Assembly: GCF_000002235.5 (NCBI RefSeq)
Contig: NW_022145599.1
Span: 6,052,781 to 6,116,780 of the forward strand
Reading direction: 5' to 3'
Source: Strongylocentrotus purpuratus
Taxonomy: Eukaryota; Echinodermata; Echinoidea; Camarodonta; Strongylocentrotidae
Length of the DNA stretch: 64,000 nt
A program made the translations under genes and the position numbers. Shown here piece after piece: positions 34,200 to 48,800 of the stretch. The notes below the pieces were generated by a model. It searched no databases. It saw only the letters and a program-made list of their open reading frames with translations, and had not been told where the DNA came from. How positions within the stretch are numbered: position 1 is the stretch's first letter; each line of letters starts with the position of its first letter.

Positions 34200-35150
34200 T
34201 TACATAAATCCTCTTTCTGTTTTTTGTTATGGGTTTCGCTGGTTCAATTCTATATGTTAATGTTTTGTGTCATTTTAATCTTTGTATTTCTATCTTGTTT
34301 TAGTATATTTAAGAAACTTTTTATGTAAATGCTATCATCTTTGGGAAGGCCATTAATTGGCCTCTGTTTTCCCCACCACATTAGACGTATAATGTCAATT
34401 GAAGATGTTTCATTTTAACGTTTATTATTGTATGCATATAATTTGTACTTGTGTTGTTTTAATCGGATCATGTGGATATAAAATACATGATGCTAGCCTG
34501 ACTAATTTGCATGTGAAGAAATGTCCATTAAATTTTAAATGACGGTGACATATGATGAAAAAAATTCTTCATGAAATTCATTTGTTGAATGATAATTAAG
34601 TTGGCCTATATGAATATAGAAAAGACAGGGTCTTATAACTGTTGTAAAATATATTACCGTGACCTGCACCCCCCCCCCCCCCCCTGCCCCTGACTAGTTT
34701 GTTATTTTTATCCATTTGTTTTCACTTTAATCACTGAGCCTATGAAACTATTTAAACTATTCACGCTAGTTTATGTTTGGGAGTTTGTTTGTTATTTATG
34801 TATTTGTAAAATATATTATACTCAACGCGTGCACAAGATTGGCATGTGTATATAGGGTGCGATCTTATCACACACAAAATTGGCAACACTACTCATTCGT
34901 GAAATTTGAAATTAGATACGTTCATCCCTCGTAGCGTAGTGAAAAATAGTGTCACTCTCTTTCACACGTGAATGTCCATGACCGAGCTAGCGAAATACAT
35001 CCAGGTACTGCGCCCAGAGTTTAGGGGGAGAGAATCACCGACGTGGCGGAAAGGAACTGCTTTCACTATACACTTTATGCATGCACCCGCTGCTGAAGAC
35101 TAGCTAGCAGTAACATATCGACGCGACACGAGAAGCGGAATTCCACAACC
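34200..35150 (+). promoter_or_regulatory. LINE 3' UTR then AIMP2 upstream region
   Basis: No gene is visible. The first 300 bp are AT-rich and probably belong to the LINE remnant. The last 200 bp before the AIMP2 start codon are less AT-rich and hold CpG sites (GACGTGGCGG, ATCGACGCGACACG). A promoter must lie here, but I cannot place a start site or name a factor-binding site with confidence. Confidence 0.35.
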
Positions 35151-38100
35151 ATGAGTGGCACTTCTGGAATGTTTAAGCTCAAACCATTCTACGATTTTGA
35201 CAAAACACAGATTGATCTTCCAGACTGCATGTTCAAGATGGCTAATATTCAGGGAAATTCATCGCAAACAAATAGTGGAGAGGTGAATATGAGATTTTAA
35301 GTTCGTTTTGTGTGATAAGCATTAGCGAAGAACTGAATTTGCTGATGATAGCAGTGAAGCTGAAGGCTGAAGGAGTGAAGACGAAGTGCTAGAACTTTTA
35401 TTTTTTCAATTTCAATAACGGTTGTGAATGACGGTTCATTAAATCAAATTCCCTATCTCAGTATCTGAACTTTTGAAGGACCTAATGACGATTTAGTCTA
35501 TATGGAGTATGAAACTATGAATACTACCATTAAATACCAGCATTTATTCACATAACCTGAGAGTTGAATAGGCCTAGGCTACTTCTAAGTAGCCTAGGCT
35601 ACATGAAACATAACCGAGGAGTTAATGATCTCCTTGCTTCAACCTATACAGCTTAGACCAACTCACTGAGGATGTGAGACCTTGTAGTACAAGGTCGTGC
35701 CTTAAACTAATCACCTAAATTGCCTTGTCTTTGTGTTCAGATTTATCAGTTGAAATTCAATTAGGTCTAAGCAACGTGTCGAGCTATAATTTTGTTGTTG
35801 TATTCTAAACAATCAGATTTTATGGCACTGTCAGGTATTTAAATTTGTTTTTTAATTCCATGTAGGTTGACCCTGCTGTTGCAGCGCTAGAACGTCGCCA
35901 GGAAGCCATCCTTACAGATCTGCGCTCAATGGAAACAGAAGTAGCTGCATTGACGACCAAGATTCAACCCAATGCACAGGACAAGACTTCTGCTCCTTCC
36001 ACGTCTGCTTCTCCCTCATCCTCAAAATTGGTACGCATTTCATCTCATAGGGATTGAAGATAATTGTTGCTTTCTTGCAGTTGGGGGGGGGGGGGGGAGG
36101 AGATCATTGAATAAATAAAAAGTGTTTTCCTTTATATTGTGTTGAAATTATCTTGGGGGTTAATCATTCCATGGACCTCTATCAGGGATTATTTGATAAT
36201 TGCAACTTTGAAAGGATTCTGCATGACTTGGCTTTTGCTGCTTGTTTATCCATCACACAAGTGTAATAATTTAAAGATAAAGTTGAGTTCTGGTCATGCG
36301 ATTGCATTGTAAAAAGAAAAGGTGTGGAATGGATCAGAAAAAAGTTGATAATGTAGCATGTAAGTATTGGTGTGTACTGTGTACTGCAAGGTTCTGGAGT
36401 CGATCAAAATCATAATAAATTTGGCCCAGTCTTGGTAAAGTAACAAGCACTGTACACAGAAAGATGTATATGGATTATGGGACTGGGACTACACAAATGG
36501 TGTCAGGGTTACTTACCTTGATTTCCTTATCTTTCTATGCTCATTTCTCAGCCAAAAGGTATACATTTTCTACCAAAATAGTTTTTTAGGCAAATGACAT
36601 TTATTTGTAATTTTTAACATTCAGTGTAAGTTTCGTTTCATTCTGTGAGAATTTTATTTTTAATTTTTTACCAGAACTAATCTTGTTGAATCTGTGATCT
36701 AGTCAAATATAAAATCAGTTCTGTTCTACAGTGTTGTGATGAAATCTCTTTCTTCTCTTGTCTAGGTGTCCGGAGGTCTCCATGATGTCGTCATCTATGC
36801 AAACCCCAACAACCCTCCTTACTCTCTACTGGTTCTCTACGAGCAGCTGAAGCAGCAGTTCAGATGCTTGACAAAAGTTCACATGCACTCCTCTATATCC
36901 TCTGTTCCTGATAAACTTATCGGTTACTTCAATCAAAATGGTGGTCAACCTCTCCTGCGGATGGATGCTCAGCTCTCCATCACCCTCATCTGGAAGAATG
37001 GTAACTTGAACTCTGACTGGTTAAATACTATAAAACCAGGGGGGTGTTTCACAAAGATCCTAGGTCAAACTTTCAAGTTATGGAGAGCCATTTGTAGCCT
37101 TAAAATAAAAAATACTCAAAAGCGAAAATTCAAGTATTTAAACTTTTCATAAATTCCACATTAAGAACTTAAAATATCCTTGATAATAGAAAATATGAAT
37201 GATTTGAATTAACATTTCATGCCTTTTAAAACAACTTTTACAAAATATTTTCAAAGATGCTAATGGCTTTCCATAATTGTTAAGTCCAACTTAGAGACAA
37301 GTTCAACTTCGGATCTTTGTGAAACACCCCATAACATTTTTTCTATGAAACTACATGTATCTTGAATTTATAATGCTGGACACCTTTGCAGCAAGACACA
37401 AGTGACTTGCCAAAATTCAATGTTGTAATTCGCTCATTTTGTGGCATGAAACTGTTATATCTTGCTAAATTTCCATGTGGTAATTCAATGATTTTATGCC
37501 ATGAAAATTTTGTAACAGTTGGATACCATGTTGATTCATTTGGCTTGCTATTAATAATACCTGATAACAAAAGTTAAAAGCATTGTTTTGACACAAATGT
37601 TTGCACTTGTCATTGCTGAACTCTTACTATTCTCCCTCACCATATGATAACTTTTTTTTTTTATCCCCTTCTGTAATATATGTAATTAAATTCTTGATAA
37701 TTTGTTTGTATTTCATAATTTTTATTAGGTTGAGAATATTTTTTGTATTTTTAAAGTTATGACTGAATGATGAAACCAGTTTATTTCATATAAATTCATA
37801 GTACACAGATGTGATATCTGTGCCAGCCCAGCAGTCAGCTATCATGGTATACAGTTGTTTATAGGTTTTAGGAGACATTTAGATGTGATCAGCACGTCAC
37901 CGTTTGCAGTCCAATACCTGTGTTTACCATAATCTTGCATTCTTCACCATCTTCTCCATCAGTATCACAAGGTCCCGAGATGAAGATCCAGGCAAACTCC
38001 CAGACCCCTATCCAAGGGGAGGTGAACATCCTCCGCTACCTGAGCCGTCTCTTGACCCCAGCCTATGATGCCTCCGACGATATCATCACCGTGGCCAACA

Positions 38101-38363
38101 TTGACAACTTCCTGGACCTGGCTAGCTCTACATTGCTCAACGGCACCTCAAAGGAGAAAGCTGCCGGTGTCAGGGGTCTCAACTCTGCGCTGGGAAGGGG
38201 GGCTTGGCTCGTCGGTAGCGGCCCAACGGTGGCCGACATCGCAGTTTGGAGCGCGTTGCACCAGACTGGCTTGGCCAGTGGAGCGCCATCTAATGTTCAG
38301 AAGTGGCTGAAGTCTTGTGCTGCTCAAAGTGATTTCAGGACTGCTTTAAATGCTGTAGCATGA
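35151..38363 (+). CDS. AIMP2: AIMP2, multi-tRNA-synthetase complex scaffold (p38)
   Basis: AIMP2 is a non-enzymatic core scaffold of the cytosolic aminoacyl-tRNA synthetase complex. Four exons join in frame: 35151-35282, 35866-36030, 36766-37000 and 37963-38363; the sum is 933 nt, 310 aa (human 320). Exon 1 has the conserved N-terminal peptide LKPFYDF..LPDCMFKMANI (family: lysyl-tRNA synthetase-binding tail). Exon 2 is a coiled coil (ALERRQEAILTDL). Exon 3 starts the thioredoxin-like half (DVVIYANPNNPPYSLLVLYE, HMHSSISSVP, LSITLIWKN). Exon 4 is the GST C-terminal-like half (KEKAAGVRGLNSALGRGAWL, PTVADIAVWS). For exon 4 an upstream acceptor (after CCATCAG, 37962) is preferred to one at 37971 because it restores the Val after WKN and has a better pyrimidine tract. 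Confidence 0.93.
37040..37331. mobile_element. MITE in AIMP2 intron 3
   Basis: It starts GGGGTGTTTCACAAAGATCC and ends with the reverse complement GGATCTTTGTGAAACACCCC. Inner text AGTTATGGAGAGCCATT and AATGGCTTTCCATAATTGTTA also pairs. About 290 bp, noncoding. The terminal style resembles the element at 6503-6651. Confidence 0.8.
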
Positions 38364-38514
38364 ATTATGATAGTATGAAGTGGAGAGAATTAGGTAGTAT
38401 TTGGTTGCCTGCTATTATATTTAGGTTAGTAAAAATGGTATACTAACTGCGGTATACAAATAATGTATTTCAGAGTGTAATAGTATCAATGCAATTCTTA
38501 TACTGTATACAATA

Positions 38515-38559
38515 TCTATCTCTCTCTCTCTCTCTCTCTGACTCTCTCTCTCTCTCTTT
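38515..38559. repeat. CT dinucleotide microsatellite
   Basis: Runs of CT repeat with one GA interruption, downstream of AIMP2. Confidence 0.9.
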
Positions 38560-41340
38560 TGTGTATAGGTTATAAGTATGAGTTGCATTGCACCATGTCA
38601 AACATTGGTTACTTGCATCAACAGAGGGTTGTGGTATAATTCACAAAAACACATGGCAGATAATGTGGTCATGCCAGGTATTTTGTCACATATTTTGAAT
38701 GTAGACCAAGGAATGTAGTGGCTATTTCTGACCATAGTTGGATATTTGGGAGTTTCATTTATCTGGTCATGGGGAAGTCTGAGGTTTTGGGGTAATTTCT
38801 GCCAAGATTGCCAAGTATTGTAGAGTGCTGGACATAAATCGACATTAAATGTCATTCTACTTCATATTGTATTACAAACAAACTCTAGTAGGCTAAAATC
38901 TTAAATGTATTCGGTAACATACTGTATGGCATAAAATAGCTAGGATCTGCCCTCTTTCTTGGTCACATGTGTAGTCACAGATTAACGAACAGGCACATTG
39001 AACATTTTTGCGCCTTATGGTTGCTCAGCTCCAGCCGGGGTAATAATGTGATGCTTGGTATACATTAAGCAGAGTAGAGTATATTTTTATAGAAGCTTTG
39101 CTTTAAAGAATTGACATATTATTATTACCATTATTATTGAAGTGTTTTAATTGGTTAGATCCATTCTTCAAATGATGTATCAACTTAAAATCCCAATATC
39201 GGGTAACTTTGTATTTATGAATTTATGCTGTAACACAATGGACTTGCACAAATAGTACAAGTTTAAGAGTATTGATTAACATTGGTTTTTTATTTACCCT
39301 TTAAACATGTGGATAAAATAACTTGCGATCTAAATCTTAACATTTCACATTTTATTCGTTCAGCTGATACAGGTTTATGGGTAAAGAAATAGCGGTCACA
39401 TTAACACAATTACCAGACACCATAAAGGACACTATAGGAAATATTAATTCTAAATGCCATGTATTTGATCGCTGGTTTACAAATTTATTTAAGACTTGAA
39501 AAGGAGTTTAACCCATATACCCACTCTATGTATGAATTAGAATTAGGAGCATGCACTCAGAAAAGATTTAAATATTTTAAATACAAAAAAAAAATCCTTC
39601 AACCTTGTCCGCGTGGCTCATTTTCATGTATGTGTATGTTTCCTGTAAATGAGCTCAAAGTGTTGTGTTTTTTTAAATATTTTTAACACCTTCTGTGCTA
39701 CTTACCTTTTGATTCTAATACGTCTTCATCATACATGTATATGAATTTTCGATATGATGAAATGTTGACCTTTTTTCTTTCTCTGTTTTATTATCTTCCA
39801 CTGGGACAAACTTTAAAATGTACATTTTCATTGTCCAAGAAGAAAAGTGCAAGTATTACATTTTCATTGATTCTAGAGTAGGATTTGCCACCCACAGTAT
39901 GTGACATGATTCCCACTATAAAGACACATTGTAAAGCTGATACCAAATGCCTGGTGTGTCTGAGCACATTGGTTTTAGAATAAGAGAGAAACTGATGAAG
40001 ACTAAGCTTTGTGATGTTGCCTTTTACTTGATAATTGGTGCATCACAAATACCAAATTACTAACCATGATAAATCTTTATCCTCTGGCTGTGTATTAAAA
40101 ACTACTCTATCGATTCTCAACATTTCAAACACCACTGTACAAAACTGAACTGATTTTACGCAAAATCTGTACTTTATTGACAATTGATGACACCTACGTG
40201 TAAATAGCAGTAAAATACAATTTTTTCAATTTACCGATGTTAGAAAGAATAGTTTGAAAAATCAAATTGTAAGTCTACTGTCAAATTTGCCGATCAGCCA
40301 CTTCGTATTCATTGTGTGCATTAGTGTGCAATGTGTGTATTGACTATTCATGTGTGCAATTGTTGCCTCTTAGCACGAAGTACTGCTGGAGTGGGCCAGT
40401 CTCAAGGTATTTTGTCATTTGTTGTCCCTTATGTTACCAGAAACATAGAAACGTAAACAAAAAATGAGAATCACAAAATTGTAATTTTCCTTGTTCTTTG
40501 GTTTTGTCCCAGCTCCTATAGGACTGTCAACTTGCCAGAGCATTGGCCTATTTGGATGTACTAAAAAACTTTGATGTGGATGATGTAAGGGATAAAATAA
40601 GTTAGACTTGTCCCTCCTCCCTTCATTGAAAAATACAAGTTTTCTTTTTTGTTGTTCAGAATTTTTTGTAAGTTACGACTATTATTCTATATTCAATCTT
40701 TGTGTTATATGCTTCCTCTTTGAATTTAAGATTTCAGTTAGTCTTGAATAATATCTTATTGTACAGTTATATTCATGGTGCATTTAGGATGTATCTGTAT
40801 CATGAAAAAGTAATCTAGGAATGTTCATTCATTAAGCTTGCTGAAGTGTCCTTCCCAAGTACATAAGTAATTTAAATCCGTTTGTCTTTTGTTAAATTCA
40901 GTCAGTGTATAGTGCATTTTAGGGAACAAAGCCTGCAAGGTACTGCTATTTACAACATCAGGGTTGAGAAAAGATAACAACATGGATCTAAGTGCTTTGG
41001 GATGGCTCCAAATCCACAAGCTTCACATATCAAATCTACTATCTTCACGTCTCGGGTGAATTAACCCATTAGCAACTAGATATTTTGTAAAAATGACCTA
41101 TTCCTCACTGGAAGATGTTGTAATATAATCCTACTGTAGACATCGTAAGGATGACTCACGTATAACATTATCATGGTAGATCCCATAGGTTTTGGTGGTT
41201 CAGTGAGTAATCGAGTCCTGGAATAGCTATAATTACAATGATCATTGCAAGGTCTCTATATTCAAATGTATATCCAAAACAAGGCATTGATTCACCCGAT
41301 CTTTGACTTGTGAAAGATGATTCTGGTTCAAGTTATTACT

Positions 41341-41466
41341 AGGGACTTTTTGATTTGCACGACGAGAATGTGGACAGCAACGTGTGACCTCCTTTTAAGA
41401 AAGTCACACATGACTACCAGTGCCTTAAAATGAAGTCACACGTCCACGCAAATCGAAAAGTCCCTA
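41341..41466. mobile_element. Short MITE with AGGGACTTTTTGATTTGC ends
   Basis: AGGGACTTTTTGATTTGC at the left end matches the reverse complement of GCAAATCGAAAAGTCCCT at the right end, with one mismatch. Inner arms (CGTGTGAC, CTTTTAAG / CTTAAAATG, GTCACACGT) pair too. The 126-bp element is noncoding. No clear target duplication. Confidence 0.75.
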
Positions 41467-44400
41467 ATGTTACTGTCTTAAATTGCACAAGAATTAAGAC
41501 ATTTTTACAATTTCCATGACCTTCACTTTAAAATTCACTAGTTAAGTTTCTGCTAAGAAATGACAAATGTTCAGGACATGAAATATTCACAAATTTGTAC
41601 AAGATTTTATTTGTCTAGCTCTTGCAGAAACAACAAATATATTCAAGACAATATTCAAGTATCTACAATTGTTTAACAAAAGAGAAAAAAGAAATGAATA
41701 CTTCAAATTTCAAAAGCAGAACATGTAGAAGGCACATCTGTTCACATTTGTTCTTAACTTGAAACATACGGTACAGATAGGAAACATTTTCTTCAGGGGA
41801 TGTCAAACCTGGTGATGAAAAAGAAATGAAGAAAAATTGTACATATATCTGCACACATTTGTTCTTAACATACAGAAAGGAAACATTTTCTTCAGGGGAT
41901 GTCAAAGAAACAAAACACACAAACGAAATTGTCTCTGAACTCAGATATTCATGCTTCAAATTAACATTGTTAGGAGATTGTTGCAAAATAGGAAATAAAT
42001 ACTGGTGAGTACAGTTAATTTTTCATATTTCACAGATACAGAGAACACCAGATCAAATATTTTTTTTCATGTGGTAATATCCATATCTGAGTGGAAAGAA
42101 TCAATGAAATATGATGTTTTTTTATAGCTCTTCTTCGATGTAGAATATAGTTCAGAGTGCCCATCCTCAACATAAGATTTAAACAAGATTTGAAGTACAA
42201 GCAGACTATGAGTGAATAAGAATAAATACATGGAATATGAAAAAACCAAGTGGGTGCATTGACATGGGTTAGGATTACAATTAATGACGCCTTGTATTTA
42301 CTTATCAAGTGTTAAAGCAAATAAGGATTTCCAATTTATTTGAAGATCAAACCATTTCACAAATTACAATTATACATATAATGATTGCATTGGAATTTTA
42401 TGGTTAGCAAAACCATATAACTTACACATCTTACATGCATATAGCACAACACACAAGTTGCAACATCCAACCAAATATGTATCGAATTGAAAGTTCCAAT
42501 CTTGTGTCATTTTCAGTTTTTACGGTTTCTGTCAAATTTTTTCTTCTTTTTAGCACTTTCTATGTGCAAATAGCTTGAATATAATATGCAGAGTGTAATA
42601 ATTATGTTCCCCAATGATTTCTTCCACTTTTACATCAGTGATTTACAACATGTGTTTGTGAGTGGCACTGTTGGTAAAATTCATTTACAAAAAAAAAAAA
42701 AAAAATGGGCATCAGTGATAAATCTCATTAAAATGTAAACATAATGAAAGCATCGAGTCTAGAAGCAATGAATTTAAATGCAACCGGTGCATTCTACCTT
42801 GGCTAAACCCTAATTCCAATCAGCCTTTTATGAAGAAAAAAAAAATGTAATTCTTGTCCACCCACCACCCCCTTTATTATTGCGGAAAAAATGTAACAAC
42901 GAAAAAGCAAAAGAACCAACATGAAATGTTGATATCATACAAGTATGAAATAATTGTCATATACAGTACATGTACCACGTCCAGCCATACTGAACAATTT
43001 TGAATCGTTGTCTTCTGTGTTCAGCCTCAAGCCCAAATGAAGTTCCGATTGTTTAATACTTTAAGGTTGCAATTATTCAATCTGTACGACTAAAGGCTGT
43101 TCAGACATGCCACGTTAAACCACTACCTAATATTTAGAGATAATGCTGTTTTTTTGAAAGGGTAAGTCAATGGCACGTGCATGCAGCAAAGGTTGTACCA
43201 GTATGCATAAATAACTCTGTGTATATGATACACAAATGAGAAGCGTGTTAAACTTCAAGTAATTAAAAAACACAAATCCTGCCGTGATTTACCGCTGTAT
43301 ACCTAAACAAGGTTGTGCTTATCAGGATATTATTTCATTCTCCAACTACAAGCCTCTTGGCAATTTACTTTCACAAATTGGTTCAGGTATTGATATGTAG
43401 TAGATGATCACTTTCTACCATCATTCTGCGTCTTGTGATCTTCATGTACTGTGTACAGCACTTGATGAAGGAGAAGAAAATCTTATTTTCATTAGAATGA
43501 CAACCAACACGAGACTTATAATAGTATATACATCCAAGCACACATACTTTTTGATAAAGTAAAAAGAAGAAATATAGGAAAACATAAACAAAATGTACCA
43601 TCAAGGCTGATAATTGTGAACAGAGAAATAGACAGGAGAAAGGAATATGTGTATCTTTTATTAACTAGTGTTGCCATACAGGTGGAATTTCAACAGCAAA
43701 AAGGAAAAACAATCCATAGTTTGATGTGATCGTCTATACTACCTTCATAAAGATGATAGCGCATCAAGAAAAGAAGTAATATTGAAAAACAATCCAGGTT
43801 TTTATGCAATAAATTTGGTAAGTGATGACTGAGGCATAGTCCACTTGGTAACCATACAAAGCCTCGTAGAGTTTAGAATGAGAAATGATATTCGATATTG
43901 AGTAAAAGTGGATGAGAAATAAATACATTGATGAATTAATTATTGCTACAAAGCTATGGTGATCCCTCCTATCTGCTCGTGCATTAACTGAAACCCTAAC
44001 TCACATAATATGCACAGAAAACTCATGGCGACACTAGCTATTTCATAATACTGTAAAACCATGGCATTTTGGCAAATTAAGTGAGTGGGTCAAAACCGTG
44101 AAATGTTAACGTCTCCAAATAACTGAATTAGAATTTATATGGATATTCTGGTGTGTTGCAAAATTTTCAGGCCATAACATCAGCTTTCAAGCTTGACATG
44201 CTTTGGTTGACCCATGCAACAGAGAGTGGATTGCTGCTGTCAACTTTTGCCACACACATGTACAGTGTACATGAATCATATACACCAAACAATGTGGCAG
44301 TCTGGTTTTCACTCCACAACAAGTAAAGATTTAACAATTCACAAAAGAGTTTAACAAAAGTCCCGCCCGTTTGACAGTTTTGAAATTTGTCATTGAAATA

Positions 44401-44470
44401 CACGTAAATTAGAATGGAGATTGATATCTCTGTACAGTACTCGTTAATAAATGCCCAATAACATCCAACC

Positions 44471-45755
44471 TCAGTCTTCAAGTGGGATGTTCCTGAAGAG
44501 ATACGACATGGACTCTCCGTAATGTATTCTCCTGATGGATTCTGAGAGGAGGAGGCTGATGTCGACGGTCCGCAGCTTGCTGCACTGCAGACGCTGGAGG
44601 TCATGTGACACCGTGTTTGTTACAATCACCTGGAGACAGACCGAGAAAGATGTAGAGGACAAAATAAGAGAGGTTATTTATAATACCGACGTTTGCACGG
44701 TCCAAAGTCTATGCAACAGTAAGCTCTTATTTGACCTACTCTAGCAATCACTAAGATCACCCTACTCTTCCTTTGTCCATAATTCTTCGTAAAAAATAAT
44801 GTCTCTTAATACACGCAATGTTTTGAAAACTTTAAGCATTATTTGATAACAAAATGAAGTCAAATTGAGCTATACAGGGACAATTATATACCGCATATCA
44901 TATTCATTACAAGAGGGCTATGTGAGGTACAATACAACAGATGGCATGTTGCCTCAACATGCTTTCCCAATGATTCTCTAAAGTTAGAGACCAAAAATTA
45001 GACTGTAACGTCTTCATCACTCGTTGCCAGCTTGGTTTAACCAAGGGAACAAATGGTGGAAAATTACTGTCAACTATTATATTCTATTATATCCCAAGTT
45101 GGCCACTCAATATTCAAACTTGCATCTTCTTTTTTATCTTTATATAACAAATTGAAATCCAACTACCACGTACATCTGTGAATCTCGATGTGCATCCCCT
45201 CTTTCTTTTTTTCTTCTTTTTTCTGTCTTTTTCCCCTTTTTACCAATATTTTTTCCTCCATATTTGTATTATTATTTATCCTTTGAGGGTAGTCACTAGT
45301 CATACTATCAAGCTTTGCATAACTTGTCAACCCTCCTGTTTGATGTTTTCGATTAGTTAAAGCCAGCCTTACTTTATTCTACATATATTCTTTTGTCATG
45401 TGTAAATTTGCAATGTTTGTTTGCTATATATTTGTAAAAATGCAAAAGAAAAAGAAAATCAAACAGAAATAAATAAATCAAATCAGATCAAATCAAACTG
45501 TTATCACACATGAGACATATACATTCAAACATTGTAACAGACTAGAATTTCATTTGACAGAAAATAACAAATTAAGATTTCACAACAAAAACGTTACCTC
45601 ATCAATGCAGGAATCCTCAATAATCTTGGGTGATTCAGAAGACAAGAGACCATGTGTAGCGATGATGTAAATCTTATAGGCTCCTCTCTCCTTGACTAGT
45701 TCAGCTGCTGCTACAAAGGATTCTGCCTCATCGATCATGTCATCCTGGTATGAGA

Positions 45756-45808
<53 letters not shown>

Positions 45809-48800
45809 TTCTCATAAGTGTTCCATAACAAACTGATATAGCCTACCTTAAGGGAAGAGTGATCTGTTAAAATTAAGGGTGAACTCAAGTCTTGAATGAT
45901 AACAATTTGATCTTTAAAGTATTAGATAGTTCTTCTACTCTCTCGTTCTGTTGGCATCCTCATCGTACAAAAATGATTTTGTGTAACTTACCCAACTAAA
46001 GCTATCATGACTGTTTTTTACTATTACTGCAACTGTATATGATTATGATAATTTCTTTTGGTAAACTGATCTGTAAACTTTTACCAGTGAAAAACAAATT
46101 TCTTAATGGATAATAAATGCTTAACATCAATATATCAATACAACTAATTCTCCTTATCCCCTCCTTTTTCTTGTTCTATTTCTTGTTCTTGTCCCCCCCC
46201 CCCCTTCCACTTTTCCTCCTTTTCCTTTTTCTCCTCCTTTTCTCCTCCTCCTTCTTTTCCTTCTTCTTCTTCTTCTCTTTCTTATCTTCTTATCTTCATA
46301 TGTGGTTAAAAAACAAGAACTTATCATTACTTATTTGATAACTACATGACAGATGAAAATGTACATTTGTCAGGGATGAAAGAAATGCAGGACATAATTC
46401 ATGAAGATAAAGACTTACAACAATAATGGCAATCCTTCCTCCTACGTCTCCTACAACATTGATGGGTGGTTTCTCTTTGGGTGTGAACACTGCACAAAAG
46501 AAATTGGTGCATATATGTTAATAAAAATAAATGAACATATATATGCCAACAAAAGTAAATATAGCATTTAAATTAATTAAAAACTTTGTTTGTTTCTTTG
46601 TTTGTTTTACCCGACTGCTAAGAAAGCATGTGTATGCCTGAAAGTAAGCAACCTGGAAGCTGACGGTGTTAATTCCTCCAAGACTTTGTAATGAGGATTA
46701 ATGCCTTACCAAAGGGCACTAGTATATAGACTTGGTTTCTATCCAGAGCCTTCCGGTTACAAGACCAATGCTCTACCACTAAGCCATCATTCCAGTTAAA
46801 GGTAATACAAAGTTTTGGTATGGGGTCATGAATTTGATTCAAATGTACATATTGGAAGCATATGCGATCCTACAATATTCAGTGATCGTTGTCGCGGTTG
46901 AAATCGAGTCTGAAGTGATGGAATTGTAAATAATAAACTCTTTATGTTGTATAGCTCCCTCTCAAGGTCAAGATATTAATTTAGCTATAAAACAATGTTT
47001 CTCGACTAAAATCGACCGATTGGCTATTTCCATTAGGAAATTATATATCACAACTGCATATTCTGAGATTTTCATGGTCGCAGCTACCATTGTATGGCCG
47101 TAGGCGCTATTTGAAATTTATCAAAATTTTTCTTGAAAGCAAAAGTGTTTTAGGGGCTAAATTTTCTAGTGCTTATAATACATCCAAAGGGGCATCCAAA
47201 TATATCAAAATTGTAAAGAATCACTATCCAGCTAATTTTCAAAATTTACCCAAACTTTGTAATACCTTTAAGGAGTATTTCAAAGATATAGTCTTTAACT
47301 GTTGCCTGATTACTTCTCTCAATTGAGCAGTACAAAGCTTTCTATTTTAACTTATCTGGGGGTTTGAATGAAGTACTATACAAACAATATCAAATTTTGT
47401 AATGTTTGATACCAAATAATGATCATATAATAATATCCTTTATATAACCACAGTCTAATACCACTGATGAAAGTAGAGTTTGACGACAAGTATTGTATGT
47501 TGTTTTAATTTTCCTCTGTCAACATCTCCTAACATTTTCTTCTGTCAACTTCAAAGTCAACATAAGACTTTCTGATGACAGTACTAGGTACAAGAGATAG
47601 AGCATGATTAATTGATACAGTCAAACCTGCTTTAGTGACCACCTGTCTACAGAGACCACATTTGTTGTTTCCCTTGAAAATGGTTTCTCATTGAAACATT
47701 TACTAAAGGAACCTGACTACAAAGACCACCAGTATATAAAGACCACTTTTTGTGTTTCCCTTGGACAGTTGCTATAGACATGATTGAGTGATACTTACAA
47801 GGAAGCCCAGGCATTCCTAGAGCCTGACTGCTACTCCCTGATGCCACAGGGGGCGGAGAATGGCGGCCATCAATCCTGTCAGATTCAGATTCTTTCTGCT
47901 CTCCATGGATCACAGCTAATCCTAGACGTAGCCTCTCAGCATAGGATGTAGCCCTGTTTGCTGAAGCAGGATTGCGAGCAACTATCACAGCATTTCTCCA
48001 ATCAGGAATCTACCAATGAAAGCAGAAGGTTTAAAGTCAGTTATATGGCAGCTAAGTGTCCTTTAAATATTAAGATGGGTGAACATTTATTGGTAATGGC
48101 TGAAAGAAGAAGTGCTGCATCCAGTGGCAGTAATACACCTAGCAAAACTGCAACAGTATTTTCAAACTCTTATTTGCAAGTATGCAATAAAGATACATTA
48201 CTTGCAACAATTGCAAAGAGAAACTCATCTAAAAGTTTATCCAACGTGCATGGGTGTGACATGGATAATTTACTACATATTTCATATCACATATTTTATG
48301 ATCAATATATTTTTGGGGGTGAGACAAGGTTGGCTTTTAAAGGTAATACAAAGTTTTGGTATGGGGTCATGAATTTGGTTCAAATGAACATATTGGATGC
48401 ATATATGCGATCCTACAATATTCAGTGATCGTTGTCGCGGTTGAAATTGCGTCTGAAGTGATGAAATTGTAAATAATAAACTCATTATGTTGTATAGCTC
48501 CCTCTCAAGGTCAAGATATTAATTAAGCCATAAAACAATGTTTCTTGACTAAAATCGACCAATTCTCGCTACCCCAAATAGCGATTCTGCCGAGATCCGG
48601 GGAAAATCCTGAAAACGCGCATTGCATTATGGGATAGCTTTTCGACATTACAGCTTCCTGTGCAGGCGCGCGATAGCGCAAACGTAAAACACCGTCGCCA
48701 CACAACGTGTATGCACCGAATATGTCGTCTGCTCGGTCTTGTTTTTTTTTCGCAAATATTTCAACGTTTATTTGAACATTTCATTCGTTGTTTTTTGCGT

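Larger units (their letters stand above)
38364..44470. other. Convergent intergenic region with 3' UTRs
   Basis: No gene is visible between the AIMP2 stop and the PRPSAP stop. The stretch must hold both 3' UTRs. A CT-dinucleotide repeat is at about 38515-38559. One minus-strand AATAAA candidate (TTTATT, 41606-41611) could end the PRPSAP mRNA. A short MITE (41341-41466) and a local direct repeat (41757-41806 against 41857-41906, sharing AACATTTTCTTCAGGGGATG) are present. The remainder looks like unremarkable AT-rich DNA. Confidence 0.5.

Noticed and set aside
37972..38363. AIMP2 exon 4 starting at 37972
   Set aside because: This acceptor also keeps the frame, but the one at 37961-37962 has a better pyrimidine tract and restores the Val after WKN.
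46740..46795. Possible tRNA gene on the minus strand
   Set aside because: Box A-like text is present but no acceptor stem or anticodon loop; fits a SINE head.
47958..48428. Plus-strand frame overlapping PRPSAP exon 6 and a MITE
   Set aside because: It combines antisense exon, intron and transposon sequence; no conserved motif.
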